From assembly GCF_000002995.4 (NCBI RefSeq), contig NW_025062337.1:1-31620 (forward strand): DNA of 31,620 nt, given 5' to 3'. Below are positions 1 to 10,535 of the stretch, one piece after another. The translations under genes were made by a program, and so were the position numbers. Each line of letters starts with the position of its first letter. Positions within the stretch are counted from its first letter, which is position 1. The stretch is from Brugia malayi. Lineage: Eukaryota; Nematoda; Chromadorea; Rhabditida; Onchocercidae. The notes under the pieces were generated by a model. It did not search any database and was not told the origin of the DNA. It worked only from the letters and a program-made list of their open reading frames with translations.

Positions 1-190
1 CAAAATATCCTCGAATTAATTGAATGATAAATATGATAACACCAATGATAAATATTGTTGAAATCAAAAAACGATGATCATTGATAGATTCAATCAGTGT
101 CACACAGCCCATCGAATAATCAAAACATAAATGAAATGGATAAAGTTGTAACCAAATGTAAAGCATATAAATGTAGCAATAATTAATCAA
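1..190 (-). CDS. TMTC exon 6 (cut by window edge)
   Basis: Starts after an ATTTCAG acceptor and is open to the window edge (63 codons plus one base). It reads INYCYIY, then LCFDYSMGC, a strong TMTC signature, then ESINDHR and a membrane segment of about 20 residues. The exon has no stop and no visible donor, so it continues to the left of the window. Confidence 0.9.
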   Translation of the reverse strand, partial: MINYCYIYMLYIWLQLYPFHLCFDYSMGCVTLIESINDHRFLISTIFIIGVIIFIIQLIRGYF

Positions 191-3100
191 CTGAAATAAA
201 ATTGAACTGTTTTTTTTTCATAATTAATGTACGAGATAATTAAATAAACTAATAAATGATTTAATTAATTAAGCAAAAAAATAAATTAGCAAATAATCAA
301 TTAATTAATTAATTAAACGAGCGAATTAAAATAATTGATTAATTAGTTATTTTTTAGAGCACAAATTAAAAATGTGTCGAAAATTTAAAATGGAAACGGA
401 ATTTAAATTCATTAATTAAATTAAACAAAATAAATAGCTAAAATAAGCAATGTTTATAAAAAAAAAATTTTTTCTTTTTGCAATAAATCTACAATTTACA
501 ATTATACAATTAAATCCAATTAAGTCTCAATTATCAAAATTGCTTTTCTACTCTAAATTTTGGTCCATTTAAAAAATTTTTGACAAATTCATTAATTTTT
601 CTCATTTCTTATTTTTTAATCAAAACGATTGCATTAGTCATGGAATTATCTTTAAATAAAATGATTAAAATAATGAAAAAAAATCGATGATTAAACGAAC
701 TCGTAAAAACACAGATGGACAACTAGCGATCAAATTATCATTTGGACTAAATTGAGGAGATTGAAATCCATTAATTGAAAATCGAAACAGCAATAAAGCA
801 ATGCATATCATTGAACATATCATCACCCGACGTATGCAATCACAATATTGTTGCTATAATATAAAATTTTAAAATTTAAAAAAAAAAAAAAAATTCAAAA
901 AAAAAAAATTTGATAATTTTAACAAAAATTAAAATTTCTCTTTTGAGTTGAAATTTTTCGGTGTTAATTAGGCGCATAATTGCTAGCATATTAAAATTTC
1001 GATTAAAATTAGATTAGAATGGAATATCGAAAGTATTTGGTTTCGTTTGGTTTAAATGTTATTATTTAATTAAGCAATAATTAACCTTTCTAATATTAAT
1101 TTCCCAATTATTTTTTTCCAAGAAAGATTCAAAATTTGTTTTTTCGAACTTATGCAAAAACAAAACAAAAAAAAAAAAAAAAAAAGGAAATTGTTAGTAA
1201 CTTTTTTGTTTACCTCAAATTGTTTACTTTTAGCTTATCCACAAAAAGAAACATACAAAAAAAGAGCTCTTTTATTTGAAAATATTCGCTAAATTTAAAA
1301 TTTTCAAACGGATAAAAAAATTTGAGCAAATATGAAAAATTCAAATATCATACAAATAATGTTAATTAAATTATATATTTGCATGAAAGTTATCAAATAT
1401 GATTTCCATCGAGAAAAATATCGGAAAACAATGAAAAATAATTAAGAAACAAATACATCGATAGAAATAAGGAAAGTTTTATCACACAAATTGTTTATTT
1501 AATTACTTCTTCTGTAATAGTAATATTTTTTATTAGAATTTTACTGCAATACTATTTAAGACTGAAATGTAATATATTTAAAAGATGAAATAATTAGTTT
1601 ACAAAAAATTCATGTAAATATGTTAAAAATATTATAAACAGAAAGGTCATAGGTCAACTCAAGTGCTTTCATATTAATTAGTTATTATGCAATTAATGCA
1701 AAAAAAAAAAAAAAACATACAATTATATGTGCTGTACTCTTATCAATTTCATTATTACTTCCATCACTATTCATTCGTTTTCTAAATGCAATAAAGAATC
1801 GAATTGGTGAAATATTTGATGCGCAAATGTCAAATGTTGCACAAAGTGGCTGTAAAAAGTAATTTTTAATAAATGAAATTTAATTTAATTTTTGAATAAT
1901 ATCAAAAAAAAAAGAAAAAAAAAACGATTAATTAATAATTAAAAAATAAAATTTTATAACTGATGTAAACAAACCATAACAACAATTCCTTGTTCCTTAC
2001 TAAACAATGCGATTGCGCTGAGTGATACAATCGTAAATTTTGATTTCATTGAAAATTCTGATTTACACCAACATTTGATGTATAAATGTAATGCAGTAAG
2101 TGTAAATAATGTCATTAATAATTCAGATCGACCTACTATACTTGCTACCTGCAAGAAATTTTTTTATTCTTTAATAAATTTTTTTAAAAAAAAAACGAAA
2201 ACAAAAAATTTACTAATTTGCTTTTTTAACTTCCAAAAAATTATAATATGTTTTTTTTTTTTTTCATTTTCACTTATTTTACGAAGAATTTGATTGTAAA
2301 TTAAATCAAAGTAATATAAATGACAAAAATTCCTAAAATAACTATTACTAATAATATTTGAAAAAAAAAAAAGAACGAAGTACATTTATTTGAATGAAAT
2401 TTTTGATGCCATAAAATAATGAAAAAAAAAAAAAAAGTTTACAGAATTTGAAACTTATAAATTGAACATTTCCAGTCTTATTCAATCGATTTTATTTTTT
2501 TTACTTAAAATTAAAAAAACTATTCCAAATGTTATATCTTTTAATATTAATAAATTTAGGAAGAAAAATGAAAGAAATAAGAGGAAAACAAAAAAAAAAA
2601 ACAAATATCTTTTCATTTAAATTAAAAAAACTATACCAAATACTACATCTTTCAATAATGTTAATAAATTTAGAAAGAAAAATGAAAGGAAAGAAATATC
2701 TTTTATCAATTAATAATAACTTACTGCTTCAGAATGTATTGGATGGATTGCAAATAACAATGAAACATGAAAAGCTATCCGATTGGGATATTTTTCATAA
2801 AATATTTTTGATAGGTTAATTAGTATTTTATAAAGTAATACACAAATAATTGCATGTAATGTGATATTAACAATATGATAAGTTGTAGTATGAAGACCTG
2901 ATATTGCATAATTGATCCTGAAAAAGTAATTAATGATTGTCCTTAGTTTGGATTAATTCAAAAATTTATTTATTAAAAGTTGCTGTTAAAGTTTAAATTT
3001 AATAATTGACAGTTATGATATTGCATTCTAATTAACTATTCAAATATAAATATTTGAATTTAAAAAGAATTGATACAATTAAATAACGATATCCCTGTTC

Positions 3101-3616
3101 TTTTTTTTTTTTATTTAATTAATATTTATTCTTTAAAAAATTATTTCAATTTTTCATGGCAAATAATAGAGGAATGACAAGTGTATAAGCTAAACAATAA
3201 TTCTCGTAGCAAAATAATTTGTGCTTTGAAATTTTAAAATTTTAATAAAATCCAAATGTCATAGAAAAAGAAATGATGGCAAATGCAATAATGTCTTTAA
3301 TGAAAATTTTTGGATTGACAATAAAATTGCGCAATTCCTCTTAAACAAATAAAAAAGAAATGAAAGCCTTATGGTAAGATTATGGTAAGTGTTACTCGTA
3401 ATCCTTGCTAATTAAATATTTGAATTAATTTAATGCTCATCCAAATGATCGATTCTTAATCTAAAAATACTAAAGTACTAAAATTAATTTGCCGAAACAA
3501 TGTCTCTCTTTTTTTTTCCTTTTTTTTTAAATATAAAATTTTACATCTTATAACAAAATTAGTATATAGTTTGTGCATTTTAATTAAATTAAAGAATTAA
3601 ATGTAAATGCTTTGTA

Positions 3617-3654
<38 letters not shown>

Positions 3655-3854
3655 AACAAAAAGATTTTTAATGAAGAAAAAAAAAATTGATTTATTTACT
3701 ACAAAAAATATTTAATTTATTTACTACAATAATTAATTTCATACTTATTAATAATTTCTTTTTTTCCCCATTCAAATATTTTTAAATATTTTCATATAAT
3801 AATAATTTTTGTGCATTTTAACTAAATTAAAGAATTAAATGTAAATGCTTTGTA

Positions 3855-3894
<40 letters not shown>

Positions 3895-5894
3895 AACAAA
3901 AAGATTTTTAATGATGAAAAAAAAAATTTAATTTATTTACTACAATAATTAATTTCATACTTATTAATAATTTCTTTTTTTTCCCCATTCAAATATTTTT
4001 AAATATTATCATATAATAATAATTTTTGATTGTTTGAAATTTCCAAATTCTTTTCTCTGCATTATCCATCATCCAATAAAGTTCTTCAAGCTTACTTCCT
4101 TTCATAACATTAATTTGCATAAATTGCACTTGTATGGCTAGTTATTTCATTTTATGGAACATAAATTTGCCCCAAACAACAAGCAAATTCACTCGATGAC
4201 CCTTAGGCTAGTACTAGGCACTTATAATTACATCAATCATTTTCACACCACACAAAAGTATTCATGAATAACCTGTCTTGTAATCAAATTATTTTATAAA
4301 TCCATTTAAAGGCTCATCAACTATTACTTAAATTTAGTCTAAGTAATAGCTGCAGTAAGATTAAGTAATGGATATAAGTAGTAGAGTAAGAAATTTATTA
4401 AGTTAATATTTAAAAGTTAAATTTGCAGAGAACTTCTTTCTTCAAGAGAAAACGAATAAAAGAGGAAAAGGAGAGAGAGAGAGAGAGTGAGAGAGAGAGA
4501 GAGAAAATTCAATGGTACCATTCTATTCAAATGAGAAAGTCATTTATTATAAAGTAGCTAAGTGTCAATGCATATTATCAATGTTTGAGATTTAAAAAAA
4601 AAAAAAAGCAAAAAAAAATTAGACTAAAAGCTTAATAATTGATCTGTGCCCTTTTAGGATGATATTGCATTAAAAACAGTACTTTAAGGCTATTTCATCT
4701 GTTGTGATGAACATCTGGCTCATCCGATATTCAAGTATTCTAGGACATCTGACCACTTCTCAGGAATGAGTAATATTTATAGCAAATAATTATTACTCTA
4801 AGCATAATTTATTAATTATTTATTTACAATGCAAATTTTTCAATTTTGAAGTGTTAACTACTGTACGATCAGTTTCTTTGCTCCTCTATCAATTTATTTA
4901 ATTCAAATTGATTTTCAACTAAGTAATTAATCTATTAATTAAATTATAAAAATATTTAAATTAAAAATGAAATGTTTTTTTTTTTCTTTCGTTTTTATTT
5001 TTGTTAAAAAATTGAAGAAAAAAAAACCACAAAAAATACCAAACAATTTTGAAAAAAAAAAAAAAACAATAATTGAATTCAAAAAAAAAAGTTAACAATA
5101 ATAGTTAGAAATTTATTTTAGCGTTTGTCCAATCTGACCTTCTTTTTAGTTAAGCAATCAATTTTAAAGAAGAAAGAAAAATTTCCGATTTAAAAAAAAA
5201 AGATGAAAAAACATTGTGTTGTTATTCGAAGCGAAAAATTAAATGTATTATTGGAAATTGTTGATGAATCATTTCATCAGTAATAGGAAACGTAATTTAA
5301 AAAAAAAAAAATTTAATTTTTGTACGCAACATAAATTAATTTTAAATAATACAGCTCTGATTAAAATTATGAAAAGAAATTTAAGTGAGATGATAAAATA
5401 TATATATTTTTTTGAAAATAATAAATAATACTCAAAAAAAAAAAGAAGAGAAGACTTCTTTTGAAAAAAATAAGTATATTTGAAAAAAATATATATGAAA
5501 TATTTGAGAATAATAAGTAATAATCAAAGAAAAAAATGATTTAAAAAAAGATATATTTGAAAAGAATAAGTAATAATGAAAGGAAGAAAAAGACTTACGC
5601 AAAAGTAATAGTAGTAACCGGACGATATGACTTATGACTACGTGTTGATCGTATCGGATAACCCCAAAAATCACTTTCCAAAATTTTTCCAATTTGTCGA
5701 ATAGCTTTATTATTGATGATAGCTTCTCGATCATCAAATACAAAATTACCATTGATATTACCACTAAAACTTAAAATTGCTGCTACCGTAATAATTGTCA
5801 AATGAAAGTATGCAGCTAACTCGTCATACTGTCGTGTTACGGTCAATCGTTGACCGAATTGTTGTAATTTCCGTGAACTGCTTTTCCATTTCAT
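1..5894 (-). CDS. TMTC-family ER O-mannosyltransferase, 5' half (six exons, runs off left edge)
   Basis: Coding exons on the minus strand are 5894-5599, 2917-2725, 2148-1975, 1849-1721, 853-701 and 190-1. They join in frame to 378 residues, and every junction has an AG acceptor and GT donor. TMTC proteins are multi-pass ER membrane enzymes (GT-C type) that transfer mannose to cadherin-type domains and end in TPR repeats. Family marks seen are FVFDDREAI (about residues 51-59, with the acidic DD pair of the first luminal loop), DFWG (75-78), SHKSYRP (86-92), HPIHSEA (157-163), IVGRSELL just after it, KEQG (214-217) and LCFDYSMGC (336-344). Hydrophobic segments include about 29-45 and 356-375. 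The TPR half lies outside the window. The start at 5894 is the first in-frame ATG after an acceptor at 5907. Four more in-frame codons lie upstream of it in the exon, so an extra coding exon is not fully excluded. Which of TMTC1-4 it matches cannot be decided. Family call is strong; exact exon ends are good but hand-made. Confidence 0.93.
191..700 (-). other. TMTC intron 5
   Basis: 510 bp of AT-rich sequence between exon 5 and exon 6, with many short TTAATTAA-like palindromic stretches (for example 236-345). Nothing coding was seen on either strand. Confidence 0.8.
701..853 (-). CDS. TMTC exon 5
   Basis: 51 codons in phase 0, after a TATTATAG acceptor. The reading includes a membrane segment (around MICSMICIALLLFRF) and then FSPNDN and SCPSVFLR, in the place where TMTC proteins have the F-x(3)-DNPA and S-x-LTR blocks. 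The donor GTTCGT is non-standard. It is preferred because it gives the exact phase and family junction into exon 6. Confidence 0.84.
854..1720 (-). other. TMTC intron 4
   Basis: 867 bp, very A/T-rich, with A-runs around 880-908, 1167-1185 and 1700-1715. No coding or RNA gene was seen. Confidence 0.8.
1721..1849 (-). CDS. TMTC exon 4
   Basis: 43 codons in phase 0, after a TTTTTACAG acceptor and ending at a GTATGT donor. It begins PLCATFDI, matching the position after KEQG where the family has a short hydrophobic stretch with a (V/T)(Y/F)D motif. A polar, Asn/Ser-rich loop follows (around NSDGSNNE), as expected for a variable loop. Confidence 0.85.
1975..2148 (-). CDS. TMTC exon 3
   Basis: 58 codons in phase 0, starting after a TTGCAG acceptor with VASIVGRSELL and ending in KEQGIVVM. 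Both are hallmark TMTC blocks. The donor is the weak GTTTGT; it is chosen because it keeps the frame into the next exon and because the conserved block ends there. Confidence 0.92.
2149..2724 (-). other. TMTC intron 2, containing a local tandem duplication
   Basis: 576 bp between exons 2 and 3. The right half (about 2507-2704) is a two-copy repeat listed separately. Short open frames here on both strands are low-complexity Lys/Phe-rich chance frames. Confidence 0.8.
2507..2704. repeat. Imperfect tandem duplication, period about 111 bp
   Basis: The segment starting near 2507 (AAAACTATTCCAAATG) recurs near 2618 (AAAACTATACCAAATA). Both are followed by an ATCTTT(T/C)AATA stretch, a TTAATAAATTTAG core and AGAAAAATGAAAG. 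The second copy is shortened internally. It lies wholly within TMTC intron 2. Confidence 0.8.
2725..2917 (-). CDS. TMTC exon 2
   Basis: 193 bp between a TTTTTCAG acceptor and a GTAAGT donor. It completes codon 99 (Ala) and adds 64 codons. The reading INYAISGL, YHIVNITLHA and HPIHSEA matches the second and third membrane segments of TMTC proteins. It is too short and too interrupted to stand out as a long open frame; it was found by following the family pattern after SHKSYRP. Confidence 0.92.
3571..4028. repeat. Tandem duplication of about 238 bp carrying a GA microsatellite
   Basis: TTGTGCATTTTAA(T/C)TAAATT at 3571 recurs at 3809, 238 bp later. Both copies then have ATGCTTTGTAAACGAGAG, a (GA)n run (3620-3651 and 3858-3891), AAGGAACAAAAAG, and the same AT-rich tail ending in AATAATTTTT. 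Copy two lacks about 20 bp near the TTTATTTACTACAA repeat. The copies are almost identical, so the duplication is recent. Confidence 0.9.
4471..4504. repeat. (GA)n microsatellite
   Basis: About 17 GA units with one GTGA interruption, in TMTC intron 1. Confidence 0.9.
5599..5894 (-). CDS. TMTC exon 1 (coding part)
   Basis: Encodes residues 1-98 plus two bases of codon 99. It has a basic N-terminus of about 25 residues, the first membrane segment, the FVFDDREAI luminal motif, DFWG and SHKSYRP. The exon itself begins at 5906, after a TTTTTCAG acceptor, and ends at a perfect GTAAGT donor (5598-5593). Confidence 0.92.
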
Positions 5895-5906
5895 ACTAAT
5901 ATCTTT

Positions 5907-5945
5907 CTGAAAAAGAGAGAGAGAGAGAGTGAGAGAGAAAAATAT
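5907..5945 (-). promoter_or_regulatory. Splice acceptor of the first TMTC coding exon with a (CT)n tract
   Basis: On the minus strand the sequence before exon 1 reads as a run of CT dinucleotides ending in CTTTTTCAG, so a GA/CT microsatellite (5911-5938) serves as the polypyrimidine tract. The ATG is 12 bases downstream. Either an upstream 5' UTR exon or a trans-spliced leader could join here; the sequence alone does not decide. Confidence 0.7.
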
Positions 5946-6038
5946 AATTCAAACGAGTATATATGAATTTAATATTATTATTATATAATTAATTTGTATA
6001 ATAATTGAATGACATTTATTTACATTTCATATATTATT

Positions 6039-6102
6039 TGAAATTATTTTAACTCATATCAGTGTTTATCTGAAATTATTTTAACTCATATCAGTGTTTA
6101 TC
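6039..6102. repeat. Perfect 32-bp tandem duplication
   Basis: Two identical adjacent 32-bp units, starting TGAAATTATTTTAAC and ending GTGTTTATC, at 6039-6070 and 6071-6102. A degraded start of a third unit (TGGAATTATC) follows. Confidence 0.92.
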
Positions 6103-6330
6103 TGGAATTATCTCACATATATGTACTCAATGAGCACAGAAAATTTATATGGTCGCTAAAAAATGTTAAAAAAATTAATATAAATCAGCAATTTTCTAAA
6201 AATTAATACAAAAATTATTTAAAATCAAAAAAAAAAAAGTTGTTAATAATAAATATATTTAAAAGGAAGAAAACTGACAAAGCATTCTAACATTAAATAT
6301 CAAAAAAAAAAAAAAAAAATTTTTTTTTAA

Positions 6331-6400
6331 ATTCAAACATATTGAATTTTTTAAGAATTTTAATTCAGACATTTTGAATATTTTAAAAATTTTAATTCCA
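6331..6400. repeat. Imperfect 32-bp tandem repeat
   Basis: ATTCAAACATATTGAATTTT is followed 32 bp later by ATTCAGACATTTTGAATATT, each leading into a TTTTAA-type stretch. Two copies. Confidence 0.7.
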
Positions 6401-7485
6401 CTGGGAAAGAGAAGGTTTGAAAGGTTCCTTATTCGCAATTATTGCATAAATTTAGGTTTTAGGATGGATGAATTGAACTATAAGTGGTTGGCCTAAGTAA
6501 AGCATAAGCATAAGCATATTAGTAGCATCAATATGGCCAACCTCTTTCTATCTTTTTTCAAAAGCAGCCAACAAACAATCAAAATTGATATTGGCCACTT
6601 GTAAATGATGGGCACATATTCTCAATATGGCCTCACCATTGTATTCAAATCAAAATTAATTCTCAAGAAATGGTTGCAATTTTAATTTCAAATAAAAATA
6701 ATTTTTTTAATTAAAAATTGTCAAACATTTTAAATACTTTTAGTTTTGTTTTAAATAAATTTCATAGAAAGCAAACAATCAAGAATTTAATTTGCTAAAA
6801 ATTTGTGAAAATTCAAAATTGTTTAATAAAAAAAAAAAAATGTTTAATAAATTATTCATTAATTTCTTTAAAATATTTCAACAATTTTTCGAAATAAAAA
6901 TCAAATATAATTTTGTCAAAAAGTAAAAGAATTATGCCTAAAAGAAAACGAATTCTTCCAACAGTCTAAGAAAAGAACAATAATAAATAAATAAAATATA
7001 TGCGTGCACAGAGGTAAAAGATAAAATTTCGGAAGCAAAGTGACACAGATGAAACTTTTGAAGGACATTTCCTGATCGTTGACAAAAGTAATAAAATTCA
7101 TTGATGAAAAGCGCATACTGCTAGTGTTCCTATACAATTGGTCATTTTCTCGAACAAATGCTATTGTGACTAAGGCAATTTACCCAGAGATTTGACGCTG
7201 TTGTCAATCAATTTATTTACCTATTCTCATGGGGAAATGAATTGAAATTTTATGAAATATTATTGAATTGGTCATTGTCTCCATTGTTGATTTTAGAAAT
7301 ACTACAAAAATATTAATCTATTTTTTATTGCACTCATAGTTTCATTCTAAAATTTTGTGCAAATTAAAAAAGTGGACAATTTGCATCAAAATTTACTCAT
7401 TTATTCAAAACAAATGAACCAATTAACATTTCATAAAAAAAGAACAAATTAAATGATATAAATTAATGAGTGGAATAATTATTGT

Positions 7486-7602
7486 AACAATTCTGGGATG
7501 AACTAAAATTCCAATTCCAGAATGAATTACAATTCTAGGATGACCTACAATCCTAAATGAATTATAATTTTAAGACGAAGTATAATTCTTGGATGAAGTA
7601 AA
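7486..7602. repeat. Degenerate 18-20 bp minisatellite inside block A1
   Basis: About six diverged units of the type AATTCTAGGATGAACTA follow each other (ATTCTGGGATGAACTA, ATTCCAGAATGAATTAC, ATTCTAGGATGACCTAC and so on). The same array is in copy B at 21588-21702, with a 2-bp deletion. It makes repetitive short frames on the minus strand (HPRIV-like) that are not genes. Confidence 0.8.
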
Positions 7603-8337
7603 CTAAATTTACTGACCATTAATCGATTGCTTAGGCAGAAGATAAATGACTAAAAGGAAGAAAATTGAAGTTAATACAACATTTTAATTTAATTTGGCAT
7701 TTAACATAACATTGTGATCGGTTTTTATTAAAAGTAAAATATGGAAGAAAGAAAAAAAAAAAGAATTTTGGGCTAAAATATTAAATTAAATTTTCTTCTT
7801 TTCAGTTACCTATTCATATTTGCTTGACAATAAGATAGCTATTGGATTTCGCCAATAAATTGAATCAATTTTTTGTCGTTTTTCGATATGCATTTAGCAT
7901 TTATTCACAGAGAAGATACAATGAATGTGAGAAAAAAGAATGAAATAATAAAATTATATTTCCTTTCTATCTTTTAAATCTTAAAACTTTAATTTAACAT
8001 TGATTTTTTTGTTGCAAATTATTAAAAAGAAAATTCTTTTTTTTTTTCTGTTTTGAAATAGGAATGAAACTTTAATGCTTTTGCTTGTTATCTTATTTAG
8101 ATATGATTTAAAATTATTTTTAATTCTATTTTAAATTAAAATTTCGTTTTAGTATCTTGGAATATTCTCAAATATTGTTTTATTTTAATGAAATGCAAGA
8201 ATTAAATGTTAAATAGAAAAAAAAAGGGATAAAATTTAAGAATGAAAAAAGAGTGAAAGCCTCTATAAATGATATTGAAATTATATAGTGGACAGAGTGG
8301 ACATATGTGGTCATTGTTAAGTAACAGACAAATGGAC

Positions 8338-8396
8338 ATAGACACACTGAGCACATGCATATACATACATGCACATACACACACACACATACACAT
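8338..8396. repeat. (CA)n / (ACAT)n microsatellite
   Basis: Mixed ACAC, ACAT and GCACAT units. The open frames through it on the minus strand (Cys/Val/Met-rich) are microsatellite translations, not genes. Confidence 0.9.
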
Positions 8397-9335
8397 AATT
8401 ATGACAGGTAAATATCCGTAAATTAAAAATCGGCAAATGTTTGCTTAATCTAAAAATTATAGATTGTGATGAGCATAAGGTAATTAATGAGAAATGAATC
8501 GGTGAAGTGCTATATTCATTATTAAAATTTGATAAGCTGTTGCCTTAAAAAGCAATTTTAGAAATGATTTTTTTAATGATAATGAACAAATCTTTATAAT
8601 AAATTTCACAGATTTTATTTCAAAACAAATAATTTTTAATAATTTAAAGTTCAATAATAACAATTATTCATTTTATATTTTGTTTTACAAAAAAAATTTC
8701 AAATATTTCTTATTTAGTTTTTATTCATTTTAATTTGTTAAAAATACTTTACTATATTTTTTATCTCTATTAAATAGCGTAATGATTAAATTAAAAAAAA
8801 AAAAAAACGTGGAATAAGTTACGTATAAATTAATTAAAACAAATGGAAATAAATTTTGGAACTTTTTGTCTTTAATTATTTTTTTTTTTTTAAATTAAAT
8901 ATTTCTTTGATAGCAATTTATACGTGAATTGATTTTAGGAGGAAAATTAGATTATTTAATTCAAAAATGCTTTTTTGAGGATAATAAACGTTGGGTTTTT
9001 TAAATAAGTTTAATTATTATGTTTCTTAATATTTAACAAAAAAAAATAAACCAAAATTTTGAATTGGAGTTAAAAAAGTTAAAGTTAAAAAAGAAGTGAA
9101 GGAAACAATTATAAAGTTACAAGTTAAATATCAATGTCACTTCATTTTCTCAGAATTATTTTTTTATCTTTTATTTAATTTCTTACATACAAAAAAGCTA
9201 ATAGAAATGAAAGGAAGTAACGTAGATCAAATTTATAAAATTTTCATACTTTATTCTATATTTATAAAATTTATGTAATGATGTCATTCTTTCTCAAATG
9301 ATTTCAATACTTTATATGACTTATATTTGAACTGT

Positions 9336-9549
9336 TTTACGTGTTCTTACGTGTTCTTGAATGCTTTTAGATGCTTTACGTGTTCTTGAGTGCTTTCAGA
9401 TGTTTTACATGTTCCTGAATGCTTTCAGATGTTTTACATGTTCTTGAATGCTTTCAGATGCTTTACGTGTTCTTGAATGCTTCAGATGTTTTACGTGTTC
9501 TTGAATGCTTTTAGATGCTTTACGTGTTCTTGAATGCTTTTAGATGTTT
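9336..9549 (+). repeat. 29-bp minisatellite, seven units, each with TACGTG and/or TTCnnGAA
   Basis: Seven head-to-tail units of about 29 bp, type TTTACGTGTTCTTGAATGC followed by TTTTAGATGC or TTTCAGATGT. The first unit has an internal 10-bp duplication, and the fifth is one base or so short. Six exact TACGTG hexamers occur (two units have TACATG), and six of seven units carry a TTCnnGAA inverted pair. These are the core strings of hypoxia-response and heat-shock elements; function is inference only. Confidence 0.93.
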
Positions 9550-10535
9550 CATTACATTTTCCGGATGTCTTCTCGTTTTAGATATTAGAGTGTAACGTTG
9601 AAAGGTTTAAGTTTGAAGAGTACGTTTAACTGATTAATTAACTTTGACACATTTCATCTAATTCTCGACTATGCTAAATTACTTCATATGACTTATCAAC
9701 TCCCATAGCTTAGCTATTTGTATGAAATGCTATTCTTCATTATGTATTTCTTCTCTTCACAATTTACTGAAAAGCAAAATTTCGTTTCAAGTTAAAAAAA
9801 AAAGGCTAGATGCGACCTTTGAACTTTACAAGTTAATCTAATTTGATGTAACTCACGTTTTACAAATATGCTTGGTAAAGTTTCCATATCCAATTTTTAC
9901 TAAAATTGGTTTATTTATTTTTGATAGAACTAAAATTAATTAAACATGCATTCGTCATCCGTTTGCTTATTAATTTAATTTAATTTAATTAGTTAAATTG
10001 TTGACAATCAATTTACACTTCGAAAATTTTGTATTAAATATGCAAAAGTTATGTGGAAATAATATTTTCATATGAGATTTGTTCTATTAAATAAATTTTT
10101 GCCTAAAAAATTGAAACTTTTGTTTTAATTATGAATTAATCAACTGTTGGGAGTATTTTTTTTTTTTTTGAAATTTGAAAAAAGATTTAAACATCTGTAA
10201 GCACTATTGACTCATTCATGATTATCAACTTATCAGTGATCAATCATTTGTTTGTTTATTCTTCCTTTCTTTTCACAACTTTTTAATAATTTCCCACAGG
10301 TTAACTACGTCCTTGTCACACTGTCATATTTCAAATTTGACATTCAAAACAAATATCAGACAACACAATGATAATCGATTGCTTTCCGAATTATTGAAAA
10401 TGTATGAGTGATTTAATTAGCCAAGAATAAAAATCCACGTGTTTTACGAGTATTCGTTGAGACGTTTCATAAAGTTACGTATTTAACCTCCAAATCTCTC
10501 AGCTGATCGATCATTAATCAATCTTTAATTATTGG

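Larger units (their letters stand above)
2918..5598 (-). other. TMTC intron 1
   Basis: 2681 bp joining the SHKSYRP exon to the HPIHSEA exon, with good GTAAGT and TTTTTCAG ends. It contains the (GA)n-bearing tandem duplication at 3571-4028, another GA microsatellite at 4471-4504, and A-rich low-complexity DNA at 5040-5580. The stretch 4030-4400 is more complex but shows no open frame with splice sites. Confidence 0.8.
5946..7190. other. AT-rich stretch upstream of TMTC coding region
   Basis: No gene was seen. It contains a perfect two-copy 32-bp tandem repeat (6039-6102), a second short tandem repeat (6331-6400), and an 8-bp inverted repeat GGTTGGCC/GGCCAACC (6486-6493 and 6535-6542). It may be the 5' UTR intron of the TMTC transcript. 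Confidence 0.6.
8245..10430. other. Copy-A-specific stretch without genes
   Basis: 2.2 kb present in copy A but absent from copy B. It holds a CA/ACAT microsatellite (8338-8396), the 29-bp minisatellite (9336-9549), and otherwise AT-rich sequence. No supported coding exon was seen on either strand. Confidence 0.7.

Noticed and set aside
7191..7315. Protein-like reading (LFSWGNELKFYEILLNW) at the start of both duplication copies
   Set aside because: It is about 40 codons long with no usable donor and no in-frame partner. Open runs of 30 codons are expected dozens of times by chance in several kb at this composition. Substitutions between copies show no third-position bias.
10303..10500. Short open runs after CCCACAG and around CCACGTGTTTTACGAG
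   Set aside because: They cannot be joined in a consistent phase, and the copy-B differences in the second run fall mainly at first and second codon positions, which argues against coding.
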